A stretch of DNA of 64,000 nucleotides from CAWKDG01 sp963848355. GTDB taxonomy: Bacteria; Actinomycetota; Acidimicrobiia; Acidimicrobiales; UBA8190. The notes beneath the pieces are model-generated. The model was not told the origin of the DNA, searched no databases, and saw only the letters and a program-made list of their open reading frames with translations. Each line of letters opens with the position of its first letter. The first letter of the stretch is position 1. The translations under genes and the position numbers were made by a program. Where the stretch lies: NCBI GenBank assembly GCA_963848355.1, contig CAWKDG010000012.1, positions 1 through 64,000 of the forward strand. The letters run 5' to 3'. Below are positions 1-10,271 of this stretch, one piece after another.

Positions 1-432
1 TCAGGCCGCCGGGTCGGCCGGGGCCACCGGCGTGGTCGGGAGCGGCAACTCTCAGTCGCCACGGCTCCGGAGCCGTCGCCCTGACGGCGGCCGAGCGCTA
101 TCTCGGGGTGCCCTACGAGTACGGCGGGGCCAGCATGAGCGGCCTGGACTGCTCGGGACTGACCATGCTGGCCTGGCAGGCGGCCGGTGTCTCTCTGGTC
201 CATTCGGCCGCCGCTCCAGCGCAGCGAATCCACCCCGGTGCCGCTCAGCCAGGTCCAGCCGGGCGATCTGCTCTTCTACGACCTGGGGGGCGATGGCATC
301 GACCACGTTGTGATGTACGTGGGATCGGGCCCCTACGGAGCCGACACCATCATCCAGGCGGCCCACACCGGCACGGTGGTCGAGTTCGACCCGATCTGGT
401 ACTTCGGGCTGGTCGGCGCCGGCCGGCCCTGA
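1..432 (+). CDS. NlpC/P60 family cell-wall hydrolase, C-terminal part (5' end outside window, one frameshift)
   Basis: This is the C-terminal catalytic domain of a secreted or envelope-associated NlpC/P60 cysteine peptidase, a family that cuts peptide bonds in peptidoglycan stems. The entry motif ERYLGVPYEYGG is followed by the nucleophile motif LDCSGL (Cys codon at 150-152). The catalytic histidine lies in IDHVVMYVG (codon at 304-306) and a further His is in AAHTGTV. The Cys half and the His half are in different frames. The switch falls near 205-215, where VSLVHSAA should run into PLSQVQPGDLLFY, so one base has been gained or lost. The N-terminus lies before the window. The Ala/Gly-rich stretch at 2-60 could be a linker but has no recognisable domain. 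The family call is firm; the exact substrate is unknown. Confidence 0.85.
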
Positions 433-512
433 GACGACGTCGGCGCCGCCACCTCGGCCGGCCCGCGGGCGTCGGCGGGGGCCCCACGTCGCCGAGGAGG
501 CCGCCGGGTACC

Positions 513-1394
513 ATGACCGTAATGGCCACCGGAGGGAGACAGCCCAGCGCGAGCAGCGCGCCGCTCTCGTCCCCCTGCCCCGACCCGACGACGAGACGAT
601 CGTCGGCCACCGTCTCTCGGATGTCGACGAGTGGGGCCGCTCCGAGCACATCCGGAGCTTGGCCCGGAAGCTCTACGCGCCCCTCTACAAGCACTGGTTC
701 CGGGTCGAATGGGAAGGCCTCGAGAAGATCCCGAAGACCGGCGGGGCGCTCCTGGTGGCCAACCATGCCGGTGCCATCCCGTCCGACGCCCCGGTGATCA
801 TGCACGGCATCGAAGAGGAGCTCGGGCGCCCCGTCTACGGCCTGGCCGACTACTTCTTCCGCGAGGCACCGTGGGTCGGGACCATGTGGGCCCGCGCCGG
901 TGGTGTACCCGCCCATCCCGACAACGCCCGTCCGGATCCTGCGTGACCAGGGACAGCTCGTCCTCGTCTTCCCCGAAGGGACGAAGGGGCCGTCCAAGAC
1001 CTACACCGACCGCTACCGCCTGCGGCGCTTCGGTCGGGGCGGCTTCATCGAGATCGCCATGCGGGCCGGCGTGCCCGTGATCCCCATCGCCGTGGTCGGC
1101 GCCGAGGAGTCCATGCCCATCCTCTTCCGGGTCCCCCGGCTGGCCAAGGTGCTCGGCGTTCCCTACTTTCCCGTCACGGCCAACATGATGGCGTTCGGGC
1201 CCCTCGGACTCGGGCTCTACTTCCCGGCCAAGTTCAAGCTCCGGGTCCTCGACCCCGTCACCTTCAATGTCCCGCCCGCTCAGGAGCGCTACTCCAAGAG
1301 CCGGGTCATGGAGGAGGCGGAGACCATCCGCATGCACCTCCAGGAGACCCTCTACGAGATGTTGCGCGAACGACGCAGCGTCTGGTTCGGCTGA
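513..1394 (+). CDS. PlsC-like lysophospholipid acyltransferase, frameshifted
   Basis: This is a membrane-associated acyltransferase of the PlsC/LPLAT family, which moves an acyl chain from acyl-CoA or acyl-ACP to a lysophospholipid or similar acceptor. The glycerol-acyltransferase signature is present as VANHAGAIPSDAP, a spaced variant of the NHx4D motif. The second substrate-binding motif is FPEGTKGPSK. A late block reads GVPVIPIAVVGAEES. The first half (about 520-930) and second half (about 930-1394) are in different frames, with the shift near ARAGGVPAHPDNA. The true start is uncertain. An ATG at 513 or 522 is in a different frame from the first conserved block, which begins near 560, so a second small indel is likely at the 5' end. 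The gene ends five bases before the ATG of the next gene, suggesting co-transcription. Confidence 0.78.
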
Positions 1395-1398
1395 CACC

Positions 1399-2449
1399 AT
1401 GGGGCGGCGCGTCCTCATCACCGGGCTCGACAGCTTCTGGGGAGGGCGCATGGCGCAAGCCCTCGAGTCGGACCCCGAGGTCGAGATGATTCTCGGCATG
1501 GGCACCCGCGAACCGTCGGTCGCCCTGGAGCGCACCGAGTTCGTCCGGGCCGACCAGACCTACTCGATCCTTTCCCGCATCGTCCGGGCCACCCAGGTCG
1601 ACACCATCGTCCACACCTTCCTGGTGGTCGATTCGACCCGAGCCTCGGGACGGGCTCTGCACGAGATCAACGTCATCGGCACCATGAACCTCCTGGCCGC
1701 CGCCGGGCAGACCGGGTCGCCGGTCCGCCAGGTGGTCGTGAAGTCCTCCACCTTGGTCTACGGATCGGCCTCGACCGACCCGGTGTGGTTCCGCGAAGAG
1801 ATGTCACGCACCTCCCCGGCCCGGACCCGGGTCGAGAGGTCGCTGCTCGAAGTCGAGGGCCTCGTCCGCGACTTCGCCGAGGACAACCCGGCCACCGTGG
1901 TCACCGTTCTTCGATTCGCCAACGTCCTCGGCACCGACATCGTGACCCCCATCAGCGCCAACCTGTCACGGTCGCTGTGCCCGTCGGTGGCCGGGCTACG
2001 ACCCGCTCCTGCAGTTCGTCGAGGAGGACGACGTCGTGCGCTGCCTCGAGCACGTCACCCGTCACCGGGTGCCCGGCCTCTACAACGTGGCCGGCGCCGG
2101 CAAGCTTCCCTGGAGCGAGGTGGCGGAGATGTGCGGCACCCGTCTGCTCCCCCTCCCTCCGGTGGGCACCCAGAGCGCGGCGGCACCGATGGTGCGCCTC
2201 GGGCTCATCGACTTCCCTCCGGAGCTCGGCGGTCTCCTGCGCTACGGCCGGGGAGTCGACACGTCGCGGCTGACCAAGACCGGCTTCACCTGCCGCTACA
2301 CCTCGGCCGGCACGGTCGAGAACTTCATCCGTGCCCTGCGTCTGCGCCGCAGCGTGGGCAAGCCACCGGCCTCGTACACCTACGAGCAGGACATCGAGCA
2401 GTTCTTCCGCCACTCCTCGGCCGTGGTCCACGTCTCGGGCGACGCGTAG
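1399..2449 (+). CDS. NAD-dependent epimerase/dehydratase-like SDR, frameshifted
   Basis: This extended short-chain dehydrogenase/reductase has an N-terminal Rossmann nucleotide site (RRVLITGLDSFWGGRMA, a GxxxFxG-type loop). Later family blocks are VDTIVHTFLVVDSTR, HEINVIGTMNLLAAA and VVVKSSTLVYG, followed by a late region PGLYNVAGAGKLPWSE. The usual YxxxK catalytic pair is not evident: the region after YGSASTDPVW reads RTSPARTRVERS, so the protein may be an atypical member or a binding protein. A frameshift near 1975-1995 separates ISANLSRSL from PGYDPLLQFVEEDD. With that repaired the protein is about 350 residues, normal for the family. It follows the acyltransferase closely, so a role in lipid or envelope metabolism is possible but is inference. 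Confidence 0.75.
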
Positions 2450-2464
2450 TCCTCGCTCGCACGG

Positions 2465-3105
2465 CTAGGCCGTCAGAGCGCTCAAGTCCGACTGATCCAC
2501 GTCTCGATCAACTCGTCGCTCCGCTGCGACCCATTCCTCGGAGGTGATGGCGTAGCGGACGTGGTCCTCCCACCGGCCGTCGATCTCGAGATAGCGCAGG
2601 GCGACACCTTCCTCCCGGAGCTCGAGCTTCTCGACCACCCGTCGGCTGGCGCGGTTGCGGGGGACGATGGCCACCTCGATCCGGTGCAACGGCCAACTCC
2701 TCGAAGGCGAAGCGCAGGACGGCCACCGTGGCTTCGGGAGCGAGACCCTGGCCGGCCATCGGCCTTGTCGACCCAGTAGCCGACGAAGGCGTTCTGGAAC
2801 GGACCCCGCTGGATCGACGACAAGGTGATCTCGCCGGCCAGTCGGCCCTCCACGAAGATGCCGAACCCGTAGCCGGTCCCCATCTGGCGTTCCCGCTCAC
2901 GGGCCGCACAGCGGGCCACGAAACTGGCCCGGTCCTCGGGGGTGGTGGGCGAGCCGTCGGGACGGGGTTCCCACGGGACGAGCCAGTCCCGGCACCGGGC
3001 CCGCACCTCGAACCACTCGCCGTAGTCGTCCTCGGTCAGGGTCCGCAACCGGACGCGCCAACCACTGAGCTCGAGCGGACTCACCCTGGCTCCGCGTGCA
3101 CTCAC
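2465..3105 (-). CDS. GNAT family N-acetyltransferase (RimJ/RimL type), frameshifted
   Basis: This protein resembles the RimJ/RimL class that acetylates N-terminal amines of ribosomal and other proteins or small amines. Visible blocks are RVRLRTLTEDDYGEWFEV near the start, GFGIFVEGRLAGEITLSS in the middle, and GQGLAPEATVAVLRFAFEE, the acetyl-CoA pyrophosphate loop region. The late block is IEVAIVPRNRASRRVVEKL (N-R-AS-R, typical of the RimJ group). These three parts lie in three frames, with shifts near 2770 and 2690. The start is GTG at 3105, whose GTGA overlaps the stop of the upstream aminotransferase. A second in-frame GTG at 3084 is also possible. The function of the overlap partner gives no clue to the substrate. 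Confidence 0.8.
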
Positions 3106-4199
3106 CGTCCCAGCACCTCGCCGCAGGGCGGCCAGCAGCAGGGTCACGTTGCGGCGCCGCGCCGTGTGGCCCATGCACCCGATCCGCCAGACCTTCCCGG
3201 CCTGGGGCCCGACCCCGGCCCCGATCTCGATGCCGAAGTCGGCCAGCAGACGAGCGCCGCACGCCGGCCTCGTCGGCTCCCGGTGGGAGGTCGTCGGGAA
3301 CCCAGACGGTCGTCAACTGGGGCAGACGGTGCCCGGCCGGTGCCACCAACCGCAGGCCCATCGACTCGAGCCCGTCCTGCAGGAGCCGGCCGCACGTCTC
3401 GTGACGCGCCCACGACGCCTCGAGGCCCTCGTCGAGAAGGGCTCCGAGGCCGGCATGCAGGGCGTACACCATGGCCACCGGCGCCGTGTGGTGGTACACA
3501 CGACCGCCGTCGGCCTCGACGTACCGCGACAGCAGGTTCAGATCGAAATACCACGACGACGGTTGCTCGACGATGCGTCCGCGGGCCCGGTCGGCCACGG
3601 TCAGCGGGGCCAGCCCGGCGGGACGCCCAGGCACTTCTGCGTCCCGCTGTAGGCCACGTCGATATCCCAGCCGTCGACGTCCGACCTCGATGCCTCCGAG
3701 CGACGTGACCATGTCGACAACGAGAAGGGCGTCGCCCTTGCCCTCGGCCGATCGGCGCGATGTCGTTGCGCACACCCGTCGACGTCTCGGCATGGACGAC
3801 GGCGATCACCTGGGCGAGTCGATGGGCGGCCAGGACGGCGGCGGGATCGAGGGGCTCCCCCCATGGTGCCTCGACGGGCACCACGACCGCGCCCAGGCGC
3901 CGCGCCACCTCGCACATCCGGGTCCCGAACAAGCCGTTCACACCCACGACGACCACGTCGCCCGGACGCACGAAGTTCACGAACGCCGCCTCCATCCCGC
4001 CCGAACCCGTCGCGCTCACGGGGAAGGTCAGGGCGTTCTGCGTCCGGAAGACGAGGCGCAGGCGCTCACACGTCTCGTCCAACAGGGCCAGGAACTCGGG
4101 ATCGAGGTGGCCGAGCAGCGGCCGGCCAAGAGCGGCGGACACCTCGGGATAGGGATTGGACGGTCCCGGGCCCATGAGGACGCGGTCGGTGATCGGCAC
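3102..4199 (-). CDS. PLP-dependent aminotransferase, alanine/serine-glyoxylate type, multiply frameshifted
   Basis: This class V aminotransferase resembles alanine-glyoxylate or serine-glyoxylate transaminases. The start MPITDRVLMGPGPSNPYP carries the family GPGPSNP motif. Then come TGSGGMEAAFVNFVRPGD (PLP phosphate contact), VHAETSTGVRNDIAPI, LLVVDMVTSLGG (the conserved Asp under the PLP ring) and DVAYSGTQKCLGVPPG, where Lys is the PLP Schiff-base residue. The C-terminal end is GKVWRIGCMGHTA. At least three frameshifts are needed (near 3780, 3690 and 3240). A fourth can be placed at 3119-3122: removing one base of CGCCGC on the plus strand gives the natural ending LAALREVLGR and a TGA that overlaps the next start as GTGA. 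The enzyme is cytosolic; the amino donor cannot be fixed from sequence. Confidence 0.82.
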
Positions 4200-4534
4200 C
4201 CCCGGATGGTAGGCATGAATGATCGTCCCATGGCCAACCGCTGGGGACGGTGAGCGAAATTTGATGGTCCCGAGCGGCGATGTCCCTCGTGACGACGGTC
4301 CTTCTTCCCCGGGCTTTCAGGGAAAACGTTCGACACGGCGCTTGCCGTCCAGGTCGCTCAACCCCTGGAATGCGGCTGCCGCACCCCGGAAAGCGCGTTT
4401 GATCCGGCGACCATTGAGCTTGGTCATGATCATTCGAGGGACGGCCGCCCGGTGGCCGGAGGTACTCACCGGCGGCATGGGGACCAGCACGAAGGTTCGG
4501 ATCCGCCTCCTTAACGCCGTCCTTCTCAGCGATA
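4200..4534. other. intergenic stretch without a recognisable gene
   Basis: This region separates the divergent aminotransferase start and the glycosyltransferase region. I see no tRNA fold, no strong hairpin followed by T-runs, and no reading frame with protein-like composition on either strand. It presumably holds promoters for both flanks, but no convincing -35/-10 pair stands out. Confidence 0.5.
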
Positions 4535-4989
4535 GTGCCGGTGCTATCCTCCTCACGTGCCCAAGGGCTGCACCTGGTAAGTCGCGTGGCGCACACATCA
4601 CCAAGTGTGATTCACACCGGTGACGCTTCCACCATCAGAGTCAGCGGAAGCGAGGAGCACCTGACCCACCACGAGCTCTTCGATCTCGCGCCAAGGGGCA
4701 CGAGCTCGGCGCTTGCGGGTGTCGTAACCTTTGTCGCCGCTGCGCCGGTGTGAGTCAGCGATAGCGACCGGAGCGACGCCCGTGTCGAGAGCGATCGCCT
4801 GGCCGAGCGCTACAACACGCTGGCGAGCGAAAACCAGGATCTAATCGCGAGTACTCCCGCGTAGCAGATCAACTCCAGTCAGTCGCTCGAGTATCGACGA
4901 GACCCAGAGTCAGCAAAAGCCGAACGCCACTTGCCCATACAGGTCTCAGCCAAGGTGGTCGAGAATGACAGGCTTCTTCCGTCCTCGGG
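4535..4989 (+). pseudogene. decayed or error-laden 5' region of the glycosyltransferase, with coiled-coil remnant
   Basis: One frame (second base of each triplet set, from 4535) reads through HTGDASTIRVSGSEEHL and THHELFDLAPRGTSS, then a TGA at 4751-4753. It continues as SDSDRSDARVESDRL and AERYNTLASENQDLI, a charged, heptad-like stretch. After a one-base shift it reads EYSRVADQLQSVARV. The phrase HHELFDLAPRGT resembles the start of SAM-dependent methyltransferase domains, but there is no room for a complete one. This probably represents the N-terminal linker or coiled coil of the downstream GT2 protein, damaged by several indels or deletions. It could also be a true remnant of an older gene. 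No function is claimed. Confidence 0.4.
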
Positions 4990-6837
4990 GAACGGGACGC
5001 CGAGATCGAGGCCATCCGCCGCACCAAGACCTTCCGCTACACAGCGCTGTTGCGTCGAATCTACGGAAGCTACTCGACGGCCAGTTCGAGGTCCCAAGAT
5101 CAAGCGAGTCTTCCGGAACCGGAGGAGCGGACCTACGCCCGGTGGGTCGAGCAGTTCGACACCATCGACGATGCGGCCCGCGCTGCCATTCGTCGTCGCC
5201 TCGATCGGTTGCCCGAACAACCGCTGGTGTCGATCATCTTCCCCGTCTACAACACCCCGGCTCGTTACCTGAGAGCGGCGATCGAATCGGTGCTTGGCCA
5301 GATCTACACCAATTGGGAACTGTGCATCGCCGACGACTGCTCGACCGAGCCCCACGTCGCCGAGATCCTCGGCCGCTACGCCGATCGGGACCCACGCATC
5401 AAGGTCACCACCCGATCCGAAAACGGCCACATCTCGGCCGCCTCCAATACGGCTCTCGAGATGGCGTCCGGTACGTGGGTACGCCTCTCGATCACGACGA
5501 CCTGCTGGCCGAGCACGCGCTTGCCCTGGCCATGCTGGCGGCGGACGAGAACCCGGAGGCCGGCGTCATCTACAGCGATGAGGACAAGATCGACGACCGG
5601 GGCAGCAGGCAGCTCCCCTACTTCAAGCCCGATTTCGATCCCCTTCTTCTGCTGGGCCAGAACTACCTCACCCATCTCCTGTTCCTCCGCCGCGATCTGG
5701 TCGTCGCCGCCGGGGGGTACCGCCTCGGCTACGAGGGGAGCCAGGACTGGGACCTGATCCTCCGGGTGACCGAGCGCCTCGAACCCCGGCAGATCGTCCA
5801 CGTTCCCCACGTCCTGTACCACTGGCGGGTCCACGACGAGTCGACAGCGTCTCTCGGTCTCGGCCAAGCCCTACGCTCTGGATGCCGGTCAACGGGCCGT
5901 GGTCGATCATCTCGCGAGACGGGGGCTCCGCGGCGACGTGACCCGGATCCCGTCGCTGGGCCACAACCGGGTGACCTGGCAGCTCCCGGCGTCGCCGCCC
6001 CTGGTGAGCATCATCATCCCCACGAAGGACGGCGCCCTGCTGAGGCGCTGCATCGACAGCCTCCTGGCGTTCACGTCCTACCCCAACTTCGAGATCGTCG
6101 TCATCGACAACGGGAGCCGGGAATTCGCCACCCTCGAGTACCTCCGGGAGAACGAACAGCATCTGACCGTCATCCGCGACGAGCGGCCCTTCAACTATTC
6201 GGCGCTCAACAACGCAGCCGTACAGGCAACTTCGGGAGCTGTTCTGTGTCTGTTGAACGACGACACCGAGGTCATCGCCGCGGACTGGCTCGACGAGATG
6301 GTCGGTCAGCTCCTGGTGCCGGGTGTCGGTGCCGTCGGGGCCATGCTCTACTACCCCGACGGCCGCATCCAGCACGCTGGCGTCATCGTCGGTCTCGGCG
6401 GCGTGGCCGGCCACTCCCATCGCATGAGCGACCGTCTGTCCCCGGGGTACTGCGGGCGACTGCTCGTGGCTCAGAACCTTTCTGCCGTCACCGGGGCGTG
6501 CATGGTTGTCCGGCGCGAGGCGTGGGACGAGGTCGGTGGACTCGAAGAGGAGAATCTGGCCATCGCCTTCAACGACGTCGACTTCGGTCTGCGCCTGCGC
6601 CAGGCCGGCTGGCGCGTCGTGTGGACCCCGTACGCCACGCTCTACCACCACGAGTCGGTCACCCGGGGACCCGACGACGTCGGCCACCCGCGTCACGCGG
6701 CTTCGCCAAGGAGATCCAGTTCGTGAAGGACCGTTGGGGCGAGAGCCTGCTGCAGCGATCCCGCGTACAACCCGAACCTGACGCTCGAAACAGAGGACTT
6801 CGCCCTGTCCTGGCCGCCCCGGGCCTCCTACCGCTGA
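4990..6837 (+). CDS. two-domain GT2 family glycosyltransferase, frameshifted
   Basis: This protein has two GT-A type glycosyltransferase domains in tandem, as in enzymes that build rhamnan, O-antigen or other surface polysaccharides. The lead segment ERDAEIEAIRRTKTFRYT is followed by domain 1, which starts PLVSIIFPVYNTPARYLR with IADDCSTEP and the acceptor block LDHDDLLAEHAL. Domain 2 starts PLVSIIIPTKDGALLRR, with FNYSALNNAA, the metal-binding LLNDDTEV and a late ENLAIAFNDVDFGLRLR (the ED-type catalytic region). The end is LSWPPRASYR followed by TGA at 6835-6837. Frames change near 5480, 5870, 6695 and 6755. The protein is likely cytosolic or peripheral, using nucleotide sugars. The true start lies further upstream in the damaged region. 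Confidence 0.82.
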
Positions 6838-6857
6838 GGCTCGATCCTCCTGGCCCC

Positions 6858-7809
6858 TCAGCGGAGGCTGGCCACCAGCCCGTCGAGGATGTCGTCCTCG
6901 GAGACCAGGCACTCGCCGTACCCGAAGCCCGTCATCACGGCGGCCAGCACGACGACACCGCCGACGATCACGTCGGCACGGCCTTCGACCATGCCCGGGC
7001 GTGCCCGGCGCGCCCGGCTGTCTTCGGTGGCCAACCGCTCCAGCCAACCGTCCACCGCGTCCTCGTCTAGGACGGCGTGGTGGATGCGCGCCCGTTCGTA
7101 GTGGGGAAGCCCGAGATCGAGCGCGGCCAGCGTGGACACCGTCCCCGCCAATCCGATCAGGATCCCCCCGGTCGCTATCGGGGGCAGTTCGGTACGAGCC
7201 CGCTCCACCTCGGCATCGACAACCTCTTGGGCGTCGGCCAGCTCGCTCGGTAGCGGTGGATCGTGGTGGAAGAAGCGCTCCGTCAGCCGGACGCACCCGA
7301 TGTCGAGCGACACGGCACGCCACCTCGGGTGACGTGGCCGCTCCGGCGCCCGACGGCAGTCCGGCAGCCAGTTCGGTCGAGCCGCCACCGATGTCGACCA
7401 CGAGCACGCCGACGGCTCCCCGACGTCGGCCGGCAGCGAGGCCGTGGCTCCGGTGAACGAGAGTCGACCTTCCTCGAGAGCCGCTCAGAAGTTCCGGTCG
7501 CACGCCGGTGGCCGCTTCGGCGGCTGCGAAGAACTCGTCGACGTTCACGGCGTCGCGGGCGGCAGAGGTGGCGACGAGACGGGCGCGGACCACGCCGTAG
7601 GTGTCCATCGCCCGTCGGTAGTCCTCGAGCACGGCGATGGTCCGGGTGATGGCGTCGGCCGACAGCTTGTGGGTGGCGTCCACCGCCTCGCCGAGCCTGG
7701 TGATCCGCATCTGCCGTTCGAGGACCGCCCCGTGGGCGTCGACGATCAGCAGTCGTGTCGAGTTCGTCCCGCAATCGAGGGCGGCCACGGCACCGATGTC
7801 ATCGGCCAT
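6858..7809 (-). CDS. ppx: Ppx/GppA family exopolyphosphatase / guanosine pentaphosphate phosphatase, frameshifted
   Basis: This sugar-kinase/actin-fold phosphatase releases terminal phosphate from polyphosphate or converts pppGpp to ppGpp. The N-terminal phosphate loop is ALDCGTNSTRLLIVD and the second is VVDIGGGSTELAAG. The C-terminal lobe contains LIGLAGTVSTLAALDLG. Between the two loops the expected text LEEGRLSFTGATASLP is present in another frame, so a compensating pair of indels lies near 7480 and 7395. A further shift near 7330 leads into the last third. The ATG overlaps the end of the DUF501 gene by 11 bases. The order eno, DivIC/FtsB, DUF501, ppx matches the block I know from Mycobacterium tuberculosis Rv1023-Rv1026. 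Here it forms one minus-strand operon. Confidence 0.88.
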
Positions 7810-8259
7810 ACCCCCGCTCTACCACATACACCGTGGTGTCGATGCCCAGTTGCTCCACGTACCCAGCGACCCACGGGGTCGTCACCGCCGGCGAGGGACC
7901 AGGCCAGATGGGCGTGGAGGCACTTCACCCCCACCCGTGTCCCGCCCACCCCGCCCGACGGTCGGGGACCGCGTGTGACCGGGAGGGAGAGTCGCCTCCC
8001 TCTCCGCCGCGTACCGCCGATGCGCCTGCGCCAGGGACTCGGGATCCACCGCCGCTTCCGCCTGTCGGACGCCACCGCCGGCCTCCAGCCGGCTGACGGC
8101 GTCGCGCAGGGCGGGGTCGACCAACCAGAATCGAGTCGGCATCGGAGTGCCGTCGTCGAGCAGGGGGGCATTGGCGATCACCACCGGGGCGCCGTCGCCT
8201 CTGCCGCAGCAGCGATCGAGAAGGCGCCCGAGGGGACCCGGCCCGAGGAGGCGGGCCAC
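7799..8259 (-). CDS. DUF501 domain protein, frameshifted
   Basis: This is a small conserved actinobacterial protein of unknown biochemical role, found between the DivIC/FtsB-like gene and ppx. Signature blocks are VVIANAPLLDDGTPMPTRFW, VSRLEAGGGVRQAEAAVDPE and the late GGVGGTRVGVKCLHAH with GGDDPVGRW, which hold conserved Cys and His. Two indels (near 7975 and 7850) separate these blocks. After repair the C-terminus reads YVEQLGIDTTVYVVERG and the TGA overlaps the ppx start. The called start is GTG at 8259. The open frame continues 15 codons upstream without a standard start, so the true start may be slightly earlier. The overlaps suggest translation coupling. Confidence 0.82.
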
Positions 8260-8304
8260 GACCTCCCGGTCCGCCTCGCTGACCGGGACGGGGCGTCGGG
8301 TCGG

Positions 8305-8973
8305 TCAGCTCCAGAACTCCAGCGTGTGCACCACCCGCGACCAGAAACCGCCGGTCGGTCGACGGGGCAGTCCCCGCCGGCGTGTGCGATGCGGCGCGGA
8401 CGGTGTCGGCCGTGGACCGGGCCGCCGCAGCCGAGGACGACACAGGAATGGTCGCCCCCACGTCGGCTCCCGAGCAACTCCTGCGATCGGCGTGAGCCGG
8501 GCACGACGGGCGGTTCATCGAGGGGGACGTGTCCGGAGTCGCTGGCGGCCGGTGCGGACGTGCCCGACGGCGGCAGAATGTCGTACGCCTTCTGTCCGGG
8601 CTCCACCAGGCCGTAGTCCTGGCGGGCCAGTCCGGCCTGCGTGGCCTTGTTGGCCAGTTCCCGTGCCTGGACGGACAGCGCCCGGTTCTGGGCCTGGAGC
8701 TCATTGACCTGGGCCGAGGCCGACGTCAACTGCGCGTGCTGGTCGGCCAGGGTCGACCACGGCAGAGCCACCAGCAGAACGAGGGCGGCGAACAGGGCGG
8801 CGGCGGCGAGCAGGGCCCGGGCCCGGCGACGCTCGACCGACCGGTCCCGTACCCGCCGTGGCGATGGCGGAAGGTCGTGACAACGAGGGTCGTGGAATCG
8901 ACAACCGCCGTGTCGTGGGGAGCGGAAGCGAATGACGGCGACGATGGGCGCCCGGGCGCGGGAGCAGCTTCAC
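8305..8973 (-). CDS. ftsB: FtsB/DivIC-like septum formation initiator, frameshifted
   Basis: This is a bitopic membrane protein of the divisome. A basic N-terminus is followed by one membrane segment (RALLAAAALFAALVLLVALP), then a coiled coil (LADQHAQLTSASAQVNELQ). The family block LARQDYGLVEPGQKAYDILP comes next. The protein ends GFWSRVVHTLEFWS with TGA at 8305-8307, a tail I recognise from actinobacterial homologues. The tail is in a different frame from the coiled coil, so an indel lies between about 8480 and 8350. The start is probably GTG at 8973, whose GTGA overlaps the enolase stop; this needs another indel near 8890. FtsB-type proteins link FtsQ and FtsL in septation. Position directly after eno is the usual actinobacterial one. 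Confidence 0.8.
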
Positions 8974-10271
8974 CGTCCCCCCTCGTCGACCACTCGTGCC
9001 GTGGCCAGAGCCGACTCGCCGAGGTAGGCCGCCGACTCACCGAGATCCTCCTCGATCCGCAGAAGCTGGTTGTACTTGGCCACACGGTCGGATCGGGCCG
9101 GAGCCCCGGCCTTGATCAGGCCGCAATTGGTGGCCACGGCCAGATCGGCGATGGTCGTGTCCTCGGTCTCCCCCGACCGGTGCGACATCACGCAGCGGTA
9201 ACCGGACCGTCCGGCGCAGTCCATCGTGTCCAGCGTCTCGGTGAGGGTTCCGATCTGATTGACCTTGATCAGCACGGCGTTGGCCACCCCGAGCGCGATC
9301 CCCTTCTCGAGCCGGGCCCGGTTGGTGACGAACACGTCGTCGCCGACGAGCTGCACCCGGTCGCCGATGGCGGCGGTGAGCGCCGCCCAACCGTCCCAGT
9401 CGTCCTCGGCCATGCCGTCCTCGATGGACACGATCGGGAAACGCCCGCACAGATCGACCCAGTACTCGACCATCTGGCCCGACGAGAGCTGCCGCCCTTC
9501 GCCGCTCAGGTGGTAGGCCCCGTCCTTCCACAGTTCGCTCGCTGCCGGGTCGAGAGCGATGGCGACCTCCTCGCCCGGTACGCGCCCGGCCGCCTCGATG
9601 GCCTCCACCAGAATCTCGACGGCCTACTCGTTGGACGGCAGGTCGGGGGCGAACCCACCCTCGTCGCCCACCGCCGTCGACAACCGGCGCGACCGCAGCA
9701 CGCCGGCCAGCGTGTGATACGTCTCGACACCCCACCGCAGCGCCTCGGAGTACGAGGCGGCCCCGACGGGGGCGATCATGAACTCCTGGAGGTCGATCGA
9801 GTTGTCGGCGTGGACGCCGCCATTGACCACGTTCATGAGCGGGACGGGCAGGACATGGGCGTTCGCACCCCCGATGTACCGGTACAGGGGCAGTCCGACA
9901 TCGTCGGCGGCGGCACGGGCCACGGCCAGCGACACACCGAGCACGGCGTTGGCCCCCAGCCGCCCTTTCGTCGGCGTCCCGTCGAGGTCGATCAGGGCCA
10001 GGTCCACGCCCCGCTGATCGGCGGAGTCGAAGCCCGACAGGACCTCCCCGATCTCACCGTTCACGTGCTCGACGGCCCCCAGAACGCCCTTCCCGCCGTA
10101 GCGCTCCCCCCCGTCGCGCCACTCGGTGGCTTCGTAGGTCCCCGTCGACGCTCCCGAAGGGACGATGGCCCGCCCGCCCGCGCCCGACTCGAGGATGACC
10201 TCGACCTCGACGGTGGGATTGCCTCGGGAGTCGAGAACCTCCCGTGCCCGGACCTGCTCGATCGTGCTCAT
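8970..10271 (-). CDS. eno: enolase with one in-frame TAG codon
   Basis: Enolase converts 2-phosphoglycerate to phosphoenolpyruvate in glycolysis and gluconeogenesis. The frame runs from MSTIEQVRAREVLDSRGNPT to a stop at 8970, 434 codons, the normal family length. Landmarks are GASTGTYEATEWRDG, VPLMNVVNGGVHADNS, AVGDEGGFAPDLPSNE, SIEDGMAEDDWDGW, LIKVNQIGTLTETLD (catalytic Lys) and SHRSGETEDT. Codon 216 is TAG (9624-9626) where homologues have Glu in the SNEEA motif, so a GAG to TAG change would explain it. The frame is otherwise intact on both sides. An essential gene broken once by a single substitution is best explained as a sequence error. The stop overlaps the FtsB-like start as GTGA. Confidence 0.92.

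Noticed and set aside
2465..4199. A natural aminotransferase-acetyltransferase fusion protein
   Set aside because: The continuous frame depends on one suspect base. Repair yields a normal stop and a GTGA overlap.
4200..4990. A tRNA or other structured RNA gene in the gap
   Set aside because: I could not find a cloverleaf, a CCA end, or paired arms of the right spacing. Part of the region instead encodes a damaged protein lead-in.
9624..9626. Pyrrolysine or amber-codon recoding in enolase
   Set aside because: TAG is used as a normal stop elsewhere here (for example at the ends of the DUF169 and SDR genes) and enolase needs Glu at this site.
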